Below, piece after piece: positions 1 through 5,662 of a stretch of DNA of 6,094 nucleotides. Made by a program: the position numbers and the translations under genes. The notes below the pieces were generated by a model, which saw nothing but the letters and a program-made list of their open reading frames with translations, searched no databases and was not told where the DNA came from. The DNA comes from Clostridia bacterium. GTDB taxonomy: Bacteria > Bacillota > Dehalobacteriia > UBA4068. Positions within the stretch are counted from its first letter, which is position 1. Every line of letters begins with the position of its first letter. The stretch is taken from the NCBI GenBank assembly GCA_012515255.1, contig JAAYYR010000205.1, positions 1 through 6,094 of the forward strand, given 5' to 3'.

Positions 1-21
1 CACCTGTTTGTCCGCTGACCC

Positions 22-825
22 TCATTCCAGGCGCAGCTCCAGCGCGAAATAATAATCGCCGCTGCAGACGGAGGTGGCGTCCAGGAGCGTGCTTCTGAAT
101 ATCAGCTTGCCCGCGGGCGCCAATCCGCTAAGCCTGATATACTCAAAAAACTTCTCCAATGCCCTGTTGCGGCCATCGTCACGATTTTGGTAGGTTAATT
201 GCGCATAGACGCCCGCCGGCAGGTAATATTCCGTATAAGCCGACCCAAGATCGCAATCCAAGCCGACAAGGACATCGCTTTTTTCGTCCATGACGAGTGT
301 ATGTGGATGAATATCACGCAGCAGATATAGCGCGTGATCATAGTGATTATCCGTCTCGATGGCGCATTTGCGGACGATCAGCAAGGCCTCCTCGGTATTG
401 GCGGGCCGGGCGGGCTTTACGCAAATACGCCGCCCCGGCAGCATGCTGATATCAGGCAAATATGTTTCGGTCAGTTCGCGCAATGTAACCGCCTGGAGCT
501 TGCGGACTAAAAAATCCTTGCGCATCAGCAGGATATTAATTTCGGCTTCAATCTCCTTGGCCTGATTGCGTAAATATTGCTTGAGCATTTCCGGGTCATT
601 GCGCTTTTCTATGTATTCACGTATGGTTTTGAGCGGCATCCCCAGAGCTTTTCTCAGGCAACGAATCAGATCTAGCTGGAAGATGTCTTCCATGGAATAA
701 TAGCGGTAATTGGTGTGCGGATCTGTTTTGCTGGGCGTAATCAGATCGATTTTTTCGTAATAGCGGATGGTACGGATGGGCATATCAATCATTTTTGATA
801 CTTGCCCGATCGGATATAGAGCCAA
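22..825 (-). CDS. MerR-family regulator with BmrR/GyrI-like ligand domain
   Basis: Predicted one-component transcription regulator of 267 aa. With the TTG start as residue 1, the N-terminal winged HTH of the MerR family covers about residues 4-72: IGQVSKM, then PIRTIRYYEKIDLI at 16-29, and NYRYYS at 39-44. A predicted coiled-coil dimerisation helix follows at about 78-112. The C-terminal part, about 125-267, resembles the GyrI-like effector domain of BmrR, with LPAGVYAQLTY, FEYI and a final YYFALEL strand. Family knowledge: such proteins bind small, often lipophilic ligands and activate promoters with over-long spacers. An ATG at 873 would add 16 residues but has no Shine-Dalgarno and places extra sequence before the conserved HTH. 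The TTG at 823-825 has GGAGG 8 nt upstream and starts just before the HTH, so I prefer it. The gene lies downstream of a redox operon on the same strand, behind that operon's terminator, and has its own promoter. Its likely target is the redox operon promoter at 4213-4243 (inference). Confidence 0.88.
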   Translation of the reverse strand: MALYPIGQVSKMIDMPIRTIRYYEKIDLITPSKTDPHTNYRYYSMEDIFQLDLIRCLRKALGMPLKTIREYIEKRNDPEMLKQYLRNQAKEIEAEINILLMRKDFLVRKLQAVTLRELTETYLPDISMLPGRRICVKPARPANTEEALLIVRKCAIETDNHYDHALYLLRDIHPHTLVMDEKSDVLVGLDCDLGSAYTEYYLPAGVYAQLTYQNRDDGRNRALEKFFEYIRLSGLAPAGKLIFRSTLLDATSVCSGDYYFALELRLE

Positions 826-832
826 AGCCGCT

Positions 833-841
833 CCCTCCCCT
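833..841 (-). promoter_or_regulatory. Ribosome binding site selecting the TTG start of the MerR gene
   Basis: The minus strand reads AGGGGAGGG here, with the GGAGG core at 834-838. It is 8 nt before TTG at 823-825. The in-frame ATG at 871-873 is preceded by CACTCCACCT, which has no Shine-Dalgarno character. Confidence 0.65.
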
Positions 842-973
842 ACATACGCACACAAACCGCAAAACTCTCCCATAGGTGGAGTGTTTCAGCAGCATAAGAC
901 TTCGGATAAGCTACTATTTCTCTTATAACTGGTTTTCTGCCCACCCCATAGCTGAGGAGCCTGTGACACCCTC

Positions 974-1002
974 ATTGTATGACATACAAAGGTTAGCGTC
1001 AA
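974..1002 (-). promoter_or_regulatory. Promoter of the MerR-family gene
   Basis: On the minus strand there is a -35 TTGACG (997-1002), a 17-bp spacer and a -10 TACAAT (974-979). Predicted transcription starts near 967 and leaves a leader of about 140 nt before the TTG start. The promoter lies downstream of the redox operon terminator, so the regulator gene appears to be transcribed independently. The normal 17-bp spacing suggests a constitutive or repressible promoter rather than a MerR-activated one. Confidence 0.7.
975..989. promoter_or_regulatory. Perfect 15-bp palindrome, candidate operator
   Basis: TTGTATG-A-CATACAA is a perfect inverted repeat with 7-bp arms around one base. It overlaps the -10 box and the downstream half of the spacer of the MerR gene promoter. 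A protein bound here would block RNA polymerase, so autorepression by the MerR protein is the natural guess. The palindrome does not resemble the dyad in the redox operon promoter, so another regulator is possible. Confidence 0.5.
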
Positions 1003-1021
1003 TACCCCTCTTGTCCAAAGC

Positions 1022-1049
1022 AAAAGGGAGGCTTAGCGACAAGCCCCCC
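1022..1049 (-). terminator. Intrinsic terminator of the redox operon
   Basis: The minus-strand RNA forms a 10-bp stem (1040-1049 with 1026-1035, two G-U pairs) around a UCGC loop, followed by UUUU at 1022-1025 and a further UUU after two bases. It lies 25 nt after the stop codon of the 99-aa gene and before the MerR gene promoter, so it separates the two transcription units. Confidence 0.75.
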
Positions 1050-1074
1050 ATATTGCGCTTTTTATTCTATGTAA

Positions 1075-1374
1075 TTATAAACGCTTGGCCTCAAATTTGC
1101 ATTTACCCAAAGCCATTTTAGCGATTCCTTTCATATCGTCCCCCTCCACATCCCCGGTCAGGGTAAATGTGAAGCTGCCCATCCTTGGCACGGGGAAATC
1201 CACCTTAAAGCGAAAAGAATCGCCATCGGCCGAGCCTTCATAAATTTCCGTGTTCCAGCCGCTTGTTGCGCTGAATTTACCCGTGAGCTCTTTTTCATTC
1301 GCAACAGCGTCAAACACGACTTGCTTCGCTCCCATCGGAGAATGCAGGACCATATCCCATTTTCCGCTAATCAT
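1075..1374 (-). CDS. Small beta-rich protein of unknown function, redox operon
   Basis: Hypothetical protein of 99 aa. The start is the ATG at 1372-1374, preceded by GGGGGAG a few bases upstream. A longer frame beginning at 1431 would overlap the flavoprotein gene and has no ribosome binding site. The sequence alternates short amphipathic strands with G-D/G-N turns, has no signal peptide or membrane segment, and suggests a small all-beta fold. A GKW near the N-terminus (residues 4-6) and an Arg next to the C-terminus (R98) recall the Trp/Arg pair of calycin barrels such as lipocalins and FABPs; that comparison is weak. One Cys (C92) is present. The start lies 14 nt after the flavoprotein stop codon, so the two are almost certainly cotranscribed and translationally coupled. 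A role in binding a hydrophobic substrate or product of the flavoprotein is plausible but is pure inference from context. Confidence 0.8.
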   Translation of the reverse strand: MISGKWDMVLHSPMGAKQVVFDAVANEKELTGKFSATSGWNTEIYEGSADGDSFRFKVDFPVPRMGSFTFTLTGDVEGDDMKGIAKMALGKCKFEAKRL

Positions 1375-1388
1375 TTTTCTCCCCCTTT

Positions 1389-4064
1389 TTAGATCATTAA
1401 TTTCAGGTCGCTGATCGGGTAGCTGACACATGGATGGATATAGCCGTAGCGCATATCCGATTTACGCACCAGAGCGGTTCCCGGATGGAAAACCTGCCCC
1501 CCCATCAGGCGAGAGCGGCAAACAGCGCATTCGCCGCTTCTGCACTGGTTCTTTTTGGCGATACCGGCCTTTTCTAGAGCGGTGAGTATGCTCTCCCCCG
1601 CGACGGCGGGCAATTTGCGACCGTCGAGCAATGTGATCTCAAACGTATCATCCGGCGCCACCTGCCCGGGCCAGCCGGGAAGCAGCCACGGTTCGGCCGG
1701 GGCCGACTGCGTCTCACGGCGAATCCTGCGGCGCGGCACCTGTAGTTTTTCCAGCTCAGGCTCCACAAAATCATACATGGCCTGCGGGCCGCACAAGAAG
1801 AATGTATGCGCGTCTACATCGCCCAGCACCTCGCGGATCAGCTCCGCTGTGATAAAGCCGCGCCGCTCCCTGCACTCCGCCCCCGGCTCGGAAATAACAG
1901 GGATCAGCCGCAAACCGGGCAAGCGATCTGTGAGCGACCGCAGCCTTTGATTGAAAATGATATCATCCTCATTGGCGCAGCCGTAGATCAAAGTGATTTC
2001 TTTATCGAGACAAAAACGCTCGGTGTCGGTTTCAAGCATACTCATAAAAGGCGTGATGCCGCTGCCGCCGGCGAGCAGACACAGCTTTTTGCCATGCACG
2101 GCCGGGAACTGGTAGAATTGCCCATAAGGCCCGCTGCCGCTGAGTATATCGCCTTCGCGCAGCGTATTTAGGAGATAGTCGGAGACAAAGCCGTTGGCGC
2201 AGGCGCGCACCGTGATCTCATAATAAGCGCGCTGCATCGCCGGCGAGGAGATGCTGTAGGGGCGGCTCGTGCGCACGCCGTTGATCTCCGCGTTGACGCA
2301 GATATATTGCCCGGGCATAAAAGGAGGCACATAGCCGTCCACGGGTACGAGGCGTATCGTCTTGGCGCTTGGCGTTTCCGCGCTGATCCGCTGCACGCGG
2401 AAATTGATGCTATCGGGATGCAATACAGCCACATCGCGCCGTACCTTGCCCTTGCGGCCGCGATAGTCAAGATTATAGACCTTGCCGACGCGTATCTCCT
2501 CGCGGATCGCTTCAATATTCTTCATACCGGTAAAATCATGCTGCACAGGAACCGCGCCGTCGCGCAGATCCTTGAGAATCAGCTTGGCAACGGCGTTACC
2601 GCTTGTGAGCGTGGTATGGAAGCCGCCAAAGAGCATTGTCGCGCCGCAAAAATACAGGCCGCTGAACGGGGAGCGCGCATCCAGCTTTGTGGCGATCAAA
2701 TCCTTGATGTGACTGTCCACGCCATAAATAGCGCCGCTTTGCGAACCGATATAACGCATGATGGTCATGGGCGTGAACACTTCGATTTCCTCGATATGCT
2801 CGCGCACCCGCGGATAAAACTTATCGAAATAATCGAGCATTTTCTCCGCGTAGGTAAATTTTGCCTCATGGTATTTCTCCGGCGGCAATTCCACAAAAGG
2901 ATCAGTCAGCTTGCTGGTCAAAACCGCAAGCGTCGTTGTTCCCGGCGGCCCGTAATCCGGGTCGTCAAGATCATAGCAGGTCACATAGAGCATCGGCACA
3001 TCTTCCAGTTGGCGCAGATTAACGTCATAGCGCCGCTTGGGCCCGCCCGGCGGAGGCATCAAAAAGCTGGTAGCGTTTTCCAGGCCCACCTCCTCAGCCG
3101 TACAATCCAGCCCGATATTCAGGCCGAAGATGGACTGGCTGACCGAGGATACGCGCAAGTCTTCATACATCGTTTCCGGGACGAGCGCATTGTCGATCAT
3201 ATCGACATAGGCATTGATGCGGTTGGCATTGCAAAGCACGATATTGGCATGATACACCTCGCCGTCGTCCGTTATAACGCCCTGTACCGCATTGTCCTCA
3301 ATGAGGATGCGCGCCACGCGCGTATTAAGCTTGAGCGTGCCGCCGCAGTCGATAAATTCATTGGTGAGCGCATTGGACATGGACATGGAAGTCTCATGCA
3401 CATTCCAGGTGCCGCCCTCGCGCTCATACAGCGCCGCGAGCACGGCGAAAGGAACGCGCTCGATCGGGATGCCCAGATAGCCATACAGGCATTGATAAAC
3501 GCCCTTGAGCATGGCGTTCTCAAAATATTTGTTCAGCATGTATTCGCCCGTATATGTTCCGTATTCATACAGATAGGGGAATTCCTTTTGGGTGACCGGC
3601 TTGTTTTCGGCCACAAAGGAATAGAGGCTCATGAATTCCAGCCCCACCTTTTCCACCAGTTCCTGGTACTCTGCGATGGCTTTGGCCTCGGTACCGAAGA
3701 AATCCTGCAATTCCCTGACAAACTCATCACGGGTATTAGGGAGCGCGATATCGCCCATCCCCTGAAATGCCAGGCGGAACGCTTCTTCCTGCCGCACAAA
3801 CTTAATTTTGTCCCAGACGCCCAATTCTTCAAACACCTGGCGCAGGGCGCCCTTTTTGCCATCGAAGCAGTCGCCGATGCCATAGAGCTGATGCAGCCCT
3901 GTTTCGAATTCGAAGCGGCCGCGCACAAATGACGAGCCGCATCCGCCCGTAATGCTGTGCTGCTCAAGAAGCAGAACTTTCTTGCCTGCTTTTGTGAGCG
4001 TGAGCGCGCCTGTCATGCCGCCATTTCCCGCGCCGACGACGATGGCGTCATATGTTTTAGTCAT
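1389..4064 (-). CDS. Fusion flavoprotein: CrtI/RetSat-like FAD oxidoreductase plus NAD(P)H-flavin-[2Fe-2S] reductase
   Basis: Cytoplasmic 891-aa redox enzyme with two complete modules. Residues 1 to about 505 form a phytoene-desaturase/carotenoid-isomerase/retinol-saturase type flavoprotein: the dinucleotide fold GAGNGG at 11-16, E34 at the end of beta-2, TGGCGSSF at 39-46, and a C-terminal FAD motif at 469-492 (FCGATMLFGG, then SGNAVA). After a linker, residues about 553-655 form a ferredoxin-reductase flavin domain (RPYSISS at 601-607). Residues about 656-782 form the NAD(P)H domain (GGSGITP 666-672, LCGP 757-760). Residues about 806-891 form a plant-type ferredoxin with cluster ligands C841, C846, C849 and C879 (CX4CX2CX29C). 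The domain order flavin-NAD-FeS is that of Hcr and phthalate dioxygenase reductase. Family knowledge: CrtI-like domains either desaturate or saturate polyene and enone substrates. A built-in electron supply from NAD(P)H argues for the reductive direction (inference); the substrate is unknown. The ATG has GGAGG 7 nt upstream. It is the first gene of a two-gene operon. Confidence 0.92.
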   Translation of the reverse strand: MTKTYDAIVVGAGNGGMTGALTLTKAGKKVLLLEQHSITGGCGSSFVRGRFEFETGLHQLYGIGDCFDGKKGALRQVFEELGVWDKIKFVRQEEAFRLAFQGMGDIALPNTRDEFVRELQDFFGTEAKAIAEYQELVEKVGLEFMSLYSFVAENKPVTQKEFPYLYEYGTYTGEYMLNKYFENAMLKGVYQCLYGYLGIPIERVPFAVLAALYEREGGTWNVHETSMSMSNALTNEFIDCGGTLKLNTRVARILIEDNAVQGVITDDGEVYHANIVLCNANRINAYVDMIDNALVPETMYEDLRVSSVSQSIFGLNIGLDCTAEEVGLENATSFLMPPPGGPKRRYDVNLRQLEDVPMLYVTCYDLDDPDYGPPGTTTLAVLTSKLTDPFVELPPEKYHEAKFTYAEKMLDYFDKFYPRVREHIEEIEVFTPMTIMRYIGSQSGAIYGVDSHIKDLIATKLDARSPFSGLYFCGATMLFGGFHTTLTSGNAVAKLILKDLRDGAVPVQHDFTGMKNIEAIREEIRVGKVYNLDYRGRKGKVRRDVAVLHPDSINFRVQRISAETPSAKTIRLVPVDGYVPPFMPGQYICVNAEINGVRTSRPYSISSPAMQRAYYEITVRACANGFVSDYLLNTLREGDILSGSGPYGQFYQFPAVHGKKLCLLAGGSGITPFMSMLETDTERFCLDKEITLIYGCANEDDIIFNQRLRSLTDRLPGLRLIPVISEPGAECRERRGFITAELIREVLGDVDAHTFFLCGPQAMYDFVEPELEKLQVPRRRIRRETQSAPAEPWLLPGWPGQVAPDDTFEITLLDGRKLPAVAGESILTALEKAGIAKKNQCRSGECAVCRSRLMGGQVFHPGTALVRKSDMRYGYIHPCVSYPISDLKLMI

Positions 4065-4212
4065 AGCCTTCCCTCCTTGCGTCTAGTTTAGGTCTTGTGT
4101 CCGGTTGCCAAGCCGCGGGCTGTGACGACCATTCCATAGCAGAAGCATGAAGCTGTTTTGATTGATACGGCGGCCGGCCAATTATTTATTGAGCCGCCAG
4201 AGAGCCAATTTC

Positions 4213-4243
4213 AGTATAAAACATCCAGTAAGTGGAGAGTCAA
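4213..4243 (-). promoter_or_regulatory. MerR-type promoter (19-bp spacer) of the redox operon
   Basis: On the minus strand there is a -35 TTGACT (4238-4243) and a -10 TATACT (4213-4218), separated by exactly 19 bp (4219-4237). Near-consensus boxes with a 19-bp spacer are typical of promoters that MerR-family activators rescue by twisting the DNA. The spacer holds a short dyad, TCCA-N5-TGGA. Transcription would start near 4206, giving a leader of about 140 nt that can fold a GC-rich stem (GGCGGC with GCCGCC) before the strong ribosome binding site at 4072-4076. The MerR gene further along the same strand is the obvious candidate activator. Confidence 0.75.
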
Positions 4244-4294
4244 GGATAAAAAAGCCGTTTCTGCCGCCTAAAACCGACCGCGCTTAAAGAGAGG

Positions 4295-4332
4295 AAAACC
4301 GACAGGCCCCTTCGGTTGAAGGGGCCTGTCGG
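4295..4332 (-). terminator. Intrinsic terminator of the MNT-HEPN operon
   Basis: A perfect 15-bp inverted repeat (4299-4313 with 4318-4332) around a 4-nt loop. On the minus strand it is followed by TTTT (4295-4298) and a pyrimidine-rich stretch. It lies 66 nt after the stop codon of the HEPN gene. There is no U-run on the plus-strand side, so it acts leftward. It also insulates the redox operon promoter. Confidence 0.8.
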
Positions 4333-4398
4333 CGAAAGGAGAAAGCATATGGCAGCAATGAACGGAATCAGCCTAATTTGCGGCTGAGGTCAGCTTTG

Positions 4399-4887
4399 TT
4401 ATGCGCCGCCCGGGCTGGAAGCGGCCTGCGGCTGCGGCTGCTCGACCTGCTCGACAGGCGGCAAAAAATTACGCAGCCAGGTAATATTCTTCTGCGTCCG
4501 CGCATAAAGGTCCAGAGCGGTCGCCTCGTCCACAAAGCGGGACATGATGTTTTTATAGGAAAAGGGGTAATCGGAAATATGATAGAACATGGCGTCGATG
4601 AGATATTCCTCGCATTCATCCTGCCCTTGGGCCAGCAATTGCCAATCAGCATGGGCCAAAAAATCCTCGGCCGCCATGATTTTCTTAAATAAGAAGCTGA
4701 TATTATGCGTCTTGGGCGCCTCTTTGCCGGTATAATAGACATACATGCCCTTGAGCTGGCGCTCTATAGCCTGGTGGCAAAAATAAGCCACATAGACCCA
4801 GCGCCTTCCCGCAATTAAAACCTCGACGGTATCCAAATCATAGTCCGCCAACATTGTCCAATACTTGTATTTTGATTGCTTTAACAT
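4399..4887 (-). CDS. HEPN-domain protein (partner of the MNT nucleotidyltransferase)
   Basis: Protein of 162 aa, mostly helical, of the HEPN superfamily (COG2250-like). The diagnostic core is visible: a long helix at about 28-50 with YFCHQAIERQLKG, then APKTHNISFLF at 57-67, an acidic helical stretch, and YPFSYKN at 107-113 followed by a final helix to about 142. The last 20 residues are a Pro/Gln/Ala/Ser-rich tail. The start is the ATG at 4885-4887, with GGAGG 7 nt upstream lying inside the end of the MNT gene; a frame extended to 4935 has no such site. It is 2 nt downstream of the MNT stop, so the pair is translationally coupled. Family knowledge: HEPN proteins paired with MNT proteins are often RNase toxins or substrate-binding partners. 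The R-X4-6-H RNase motif is not present (R28/R29 are 8-9 residues from H38), so nuclease activity cannot be assumed. Confidence 0.88.
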   Translation of the reverse strand: MLKQSKYKYWTMLADYDLDTVEVLIAGRRWVYVAYFCHQAIERQLKGMYVYYTGKEAPKTHNISFLFKKIMAAEDFLAHADWQLLAQGQDECEEYLIDAMFYHISDYPFSYKNIMSRFVDEATALDLYARTQKNITWLRNFLPPVEQVEQPQPQAASSPGGA

Positions 4888-4889
4888 GC

Positions 4890-5267
4890 CTATTCCTCCA
4901 TAATGCCCACGCCGGGTATAAGGCGCTGTAGGCATTCCCTGCTTTTGCCTGCCGGTACGACAATTTTGCCAAACCAGAGTATCTCCTCGATAATCCCGCA
5001 GGGGTCGACTATTTCCTCAATGCTGAAGGCCTGAACCTGGTAGTCAATATCAATATTTGTGCAGATACGGGACAAAGCCCGGTATTCCTCGCGCATTTCA
5101 CATGGCTCCTGATCGAAAAAAACAGCCAGATCGACGTCGCTGCAAGCCGTGGCCAGCCCCTTGGCATAAGAACCAAACAAGACGACCGCGTTGACCCGTG
5201 GCAGGCGGTATATTTGTTCCGCGATATTTTGCAGGTGATCGCGCATTTTGCGCGGCATCAATGCCAT
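4890..5267 (-). CDS. Minimal nucleotidyltransferase (MNT), MntA-like
   Basis: Protein of 125 aa of the DNA-polymerase-beta superfamily. The catalytic signature GSX10DXD is intact: G32-S33 followed by D44 and D46 (VLFGSYAKG, then SDVDLAVF), which bind Mg-NTP. A third acidic residue is likely at D73 or D75 (NIDIDYQV). Family knowledge: in MntA-HepT systems the MNT protein transfers AMP to the HEPN toxin and silences it. The same activity here is inferred from the intact motif and from the downstream HEPN gene. The start is the ATG at 5265-5267, with GGAGG 8 nt upstream; a longer frame from 5369 starts within a GC-rich hairpin without a good ribosome binding site and would add an Arg-rich stretch not typical of the family. 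The gene is first in the operon and lies behind the minus-strand c-di-GMP riboswitch terminator. I found no good second promoter between them. Confidence 0.9.
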   Translation of the reverse strand: MALMPRKMRDHLQNIAEQIYRLPRVNAVVLFGSYAKGLATACSDVDLAVFFDQEPCEMREEYRALSRICTNIDIDYQVQAFSIEEIVDPCGIIEEILWFGKIVVPAGKSRECLQRLIPGVGIMEE

Positions 5268-5306
5268 GAATACGCCCTCCCGGATTCGTAATCGCGCATT
5301 GGCCAT

Positions 5307-5376
5307 GCGGGGAAATGCGCGCCGCAAGCGATGCCGACGGCCGCAGCCGGCGGCGGATGATCGCCTCATTCCCCGC
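5307..5376 (-). other. Long GC-rich hairpin in the MNT-HEPN leader
   Basis: A 70-nt imperfect hairpin between the riboswitch terminator and the MNT start. The outer arms are 5307-5314 and 5369-5376 (8 bp, perfect). The middle arms are 5328-5332 and 5360-5364 (5 bp). The inner arms are 5333-5341 and 5346-5354 (9 bp with one mismatch) around a 4-nt loop. Neither side has a U-run, so it is not a terminator. It could stabilise the mRNA or be a processing site; its function is unknown. Confidence 0.55.
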
Positions 5377-5409
5377 GCTTATATATTGTGGCTCACAGGT
5401 CTTGAGTAC

Positions 5410-5443
5410 AAAAAAAGCAACCGAACCATAGGTTCCAGTTGCT
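5410..5443 (-). terminator. Riboswitch-controlled terminator upstream of MNT-HEPN
   Basis: The minus-strand RNA forms an 11-bp stem: AGCAAC (5443-5438) with GUUGCU (5421-5416), a small internal loop, then GAACC with GGUUC around a UAU loop. The stem is followed by seven U at 5416-5410. The 5' arm GCAACUGG (5442-5435) is also perfectly complementary, over 8 nt, to CCAGUUGC (5498-5491) at the 3' end of the upstream aptamer. Terminator and antiterminator are thus mutually exclusive. Confidence 0.85.
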
Positions 5444-5488
5444 CAACGCCAAAACTCCGGAGAGAAATGCCCAGATTATCTTGACTTT

Positions 5489-5570
5489 CGGCAACTGGCT
5501 GCCCTGGGTTCACACCTTTAGGCCCTTTAGTTTTGCGCCCTTGCCTTTCGACAAGTTTGCCTTTTACGTG
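5489..5570 (-). ncRNA. Cyclic-di-GMP class I (GEMM-I) riboswitch aptamer, minus strand
   Basis: Senses the second messenger c-di-GMP in the leader of the MNT-HEPN transcript. GEMM-I landmarks read along the minus strand: AAGGCAAAC (5562 to 5555); P2 stem CUUGUC/GGCAAG closed by a GAAA tetraloop (5549-5546); the GCGCAAAA joining segment (5538-5531); P3 with the CCUAAA tetraloop-receptor strand (5522-5517) and a GNRA-like GUGA cap; and the closing AGCCAGUUGCCG (5500-5489). By alignment with the Vc2 aptamer, the ligand-contacting G20 (5561), A47 (5534) and the 3' C of UUGCC are kept. Usually conserved neighbours are changed: G at the A43 position (5538) and A at the G50 position. It aligns along its whole length with the plus-strand copy at 5718-5798. 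It is followed after 45 nt by an intrinsic terminator that competes with the aptamer 3' strand, predicting an OFF switch. Confidence 0.85.
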
Positions 5571-5571
5571 G

Positions 5572-5588
5572 GGATGATACGCTCATCC
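5572..5588 (-). other. 5'-terminal hairpin of the minus-strand riboswitch transcript
   Basis: GGAUGA (5588-5583) pairs with UCAUCC (5577-5572) around a 5-nt loop. It begins at the predicted +1 of the minus-strand promoter and ends just before the aptamer. The plus-strand unit has an equivalent hairpin with a different sequence in the same place. Confidence 0.6.
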
Positions 5589-5594
5589 GATACA

Positions 5595-5623
5595 AAACTA
5601 TCATATATTTTCATGTTTGTCAA
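5595..5623 (-). promoter_or_regulatory. Promoter of the minus-strand riboswitch and MNT-HEPN operon
   Basis: There is a perfect -35 TTGACA (5618-5623). With a 17-bp spacer the -10 is TAGTTT (5595-5600), which is weak. A GATAGT at a 15-bp spacing (5597-5602) is the alternative. The 17-bp choice puts +1 at about 5588, exactly at the first base of the 5'-terminal hairpin, matching the geometry of the plus-strand unit. The AT-rich DNA between the two divergent -35 boxes could act as a UP element. Confidence 0.65.
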
Positions 5624-5662
5624 GATATTGTAACAAATTTTGAAAAAATTTCAGAAAAAGTA

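Noticed and set aside
876..1121. 81-codon plus-strand frame upstream of the MerR gene
   Set aside because: It starts at GTG without a Shine-Dalgarno and runs through the MerR gene promoter, the palindrome and the redox operon terminator. No recognisable protein features.
2307..3932. Very long open frame (541 codons) on the plus strand, opposite the flavoprotein gene
   Set aside because: It is rich in His, Ile, Arg and Ala in the manner of an antisense frame, has no convincing ribosome binding site or domain, and the opposite strand carries a gene with clear cofactor motifs along its whole length.
4299..4332. The 15-bp inverted repeat as a mobile-element end or REP-like repeat
   Set aside because: Only one copy is present, no transposase or target duplication is seen, and its place after the HEPN gene with a U-run fits an ordinary terminator.
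4349..4387. 12-codon plus-strand frame (MAAMNGISLICG) with an AAAGGAG ribosome binding site 7 nt upstream
   Set aside because: The site is good, but there is no visible plus-strand promoter and it lies in the trailer of the oppositely oriented HEPN operon. Probably chance; ribosome profiling would be needed to keep it.
5268..5369. N-terminal extension of the MNT gene to an ATG at 5369
   Set aside because: The added residues are Arg-rich and encoded by the GC-rich hairpin. The ATG at 5267 has a strong GGAGG and gives the usual length for the family.
5378..5411. Possible extra promoter before MNT (TATATA/AATATA near 5380-5387)
   Set aside because: No acceptable -35 box at 16-18 bp; the best match (TTGTAC with AATATA at 18 bp) is weak. 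It stays a possibility that would weaken the riboswitch link.
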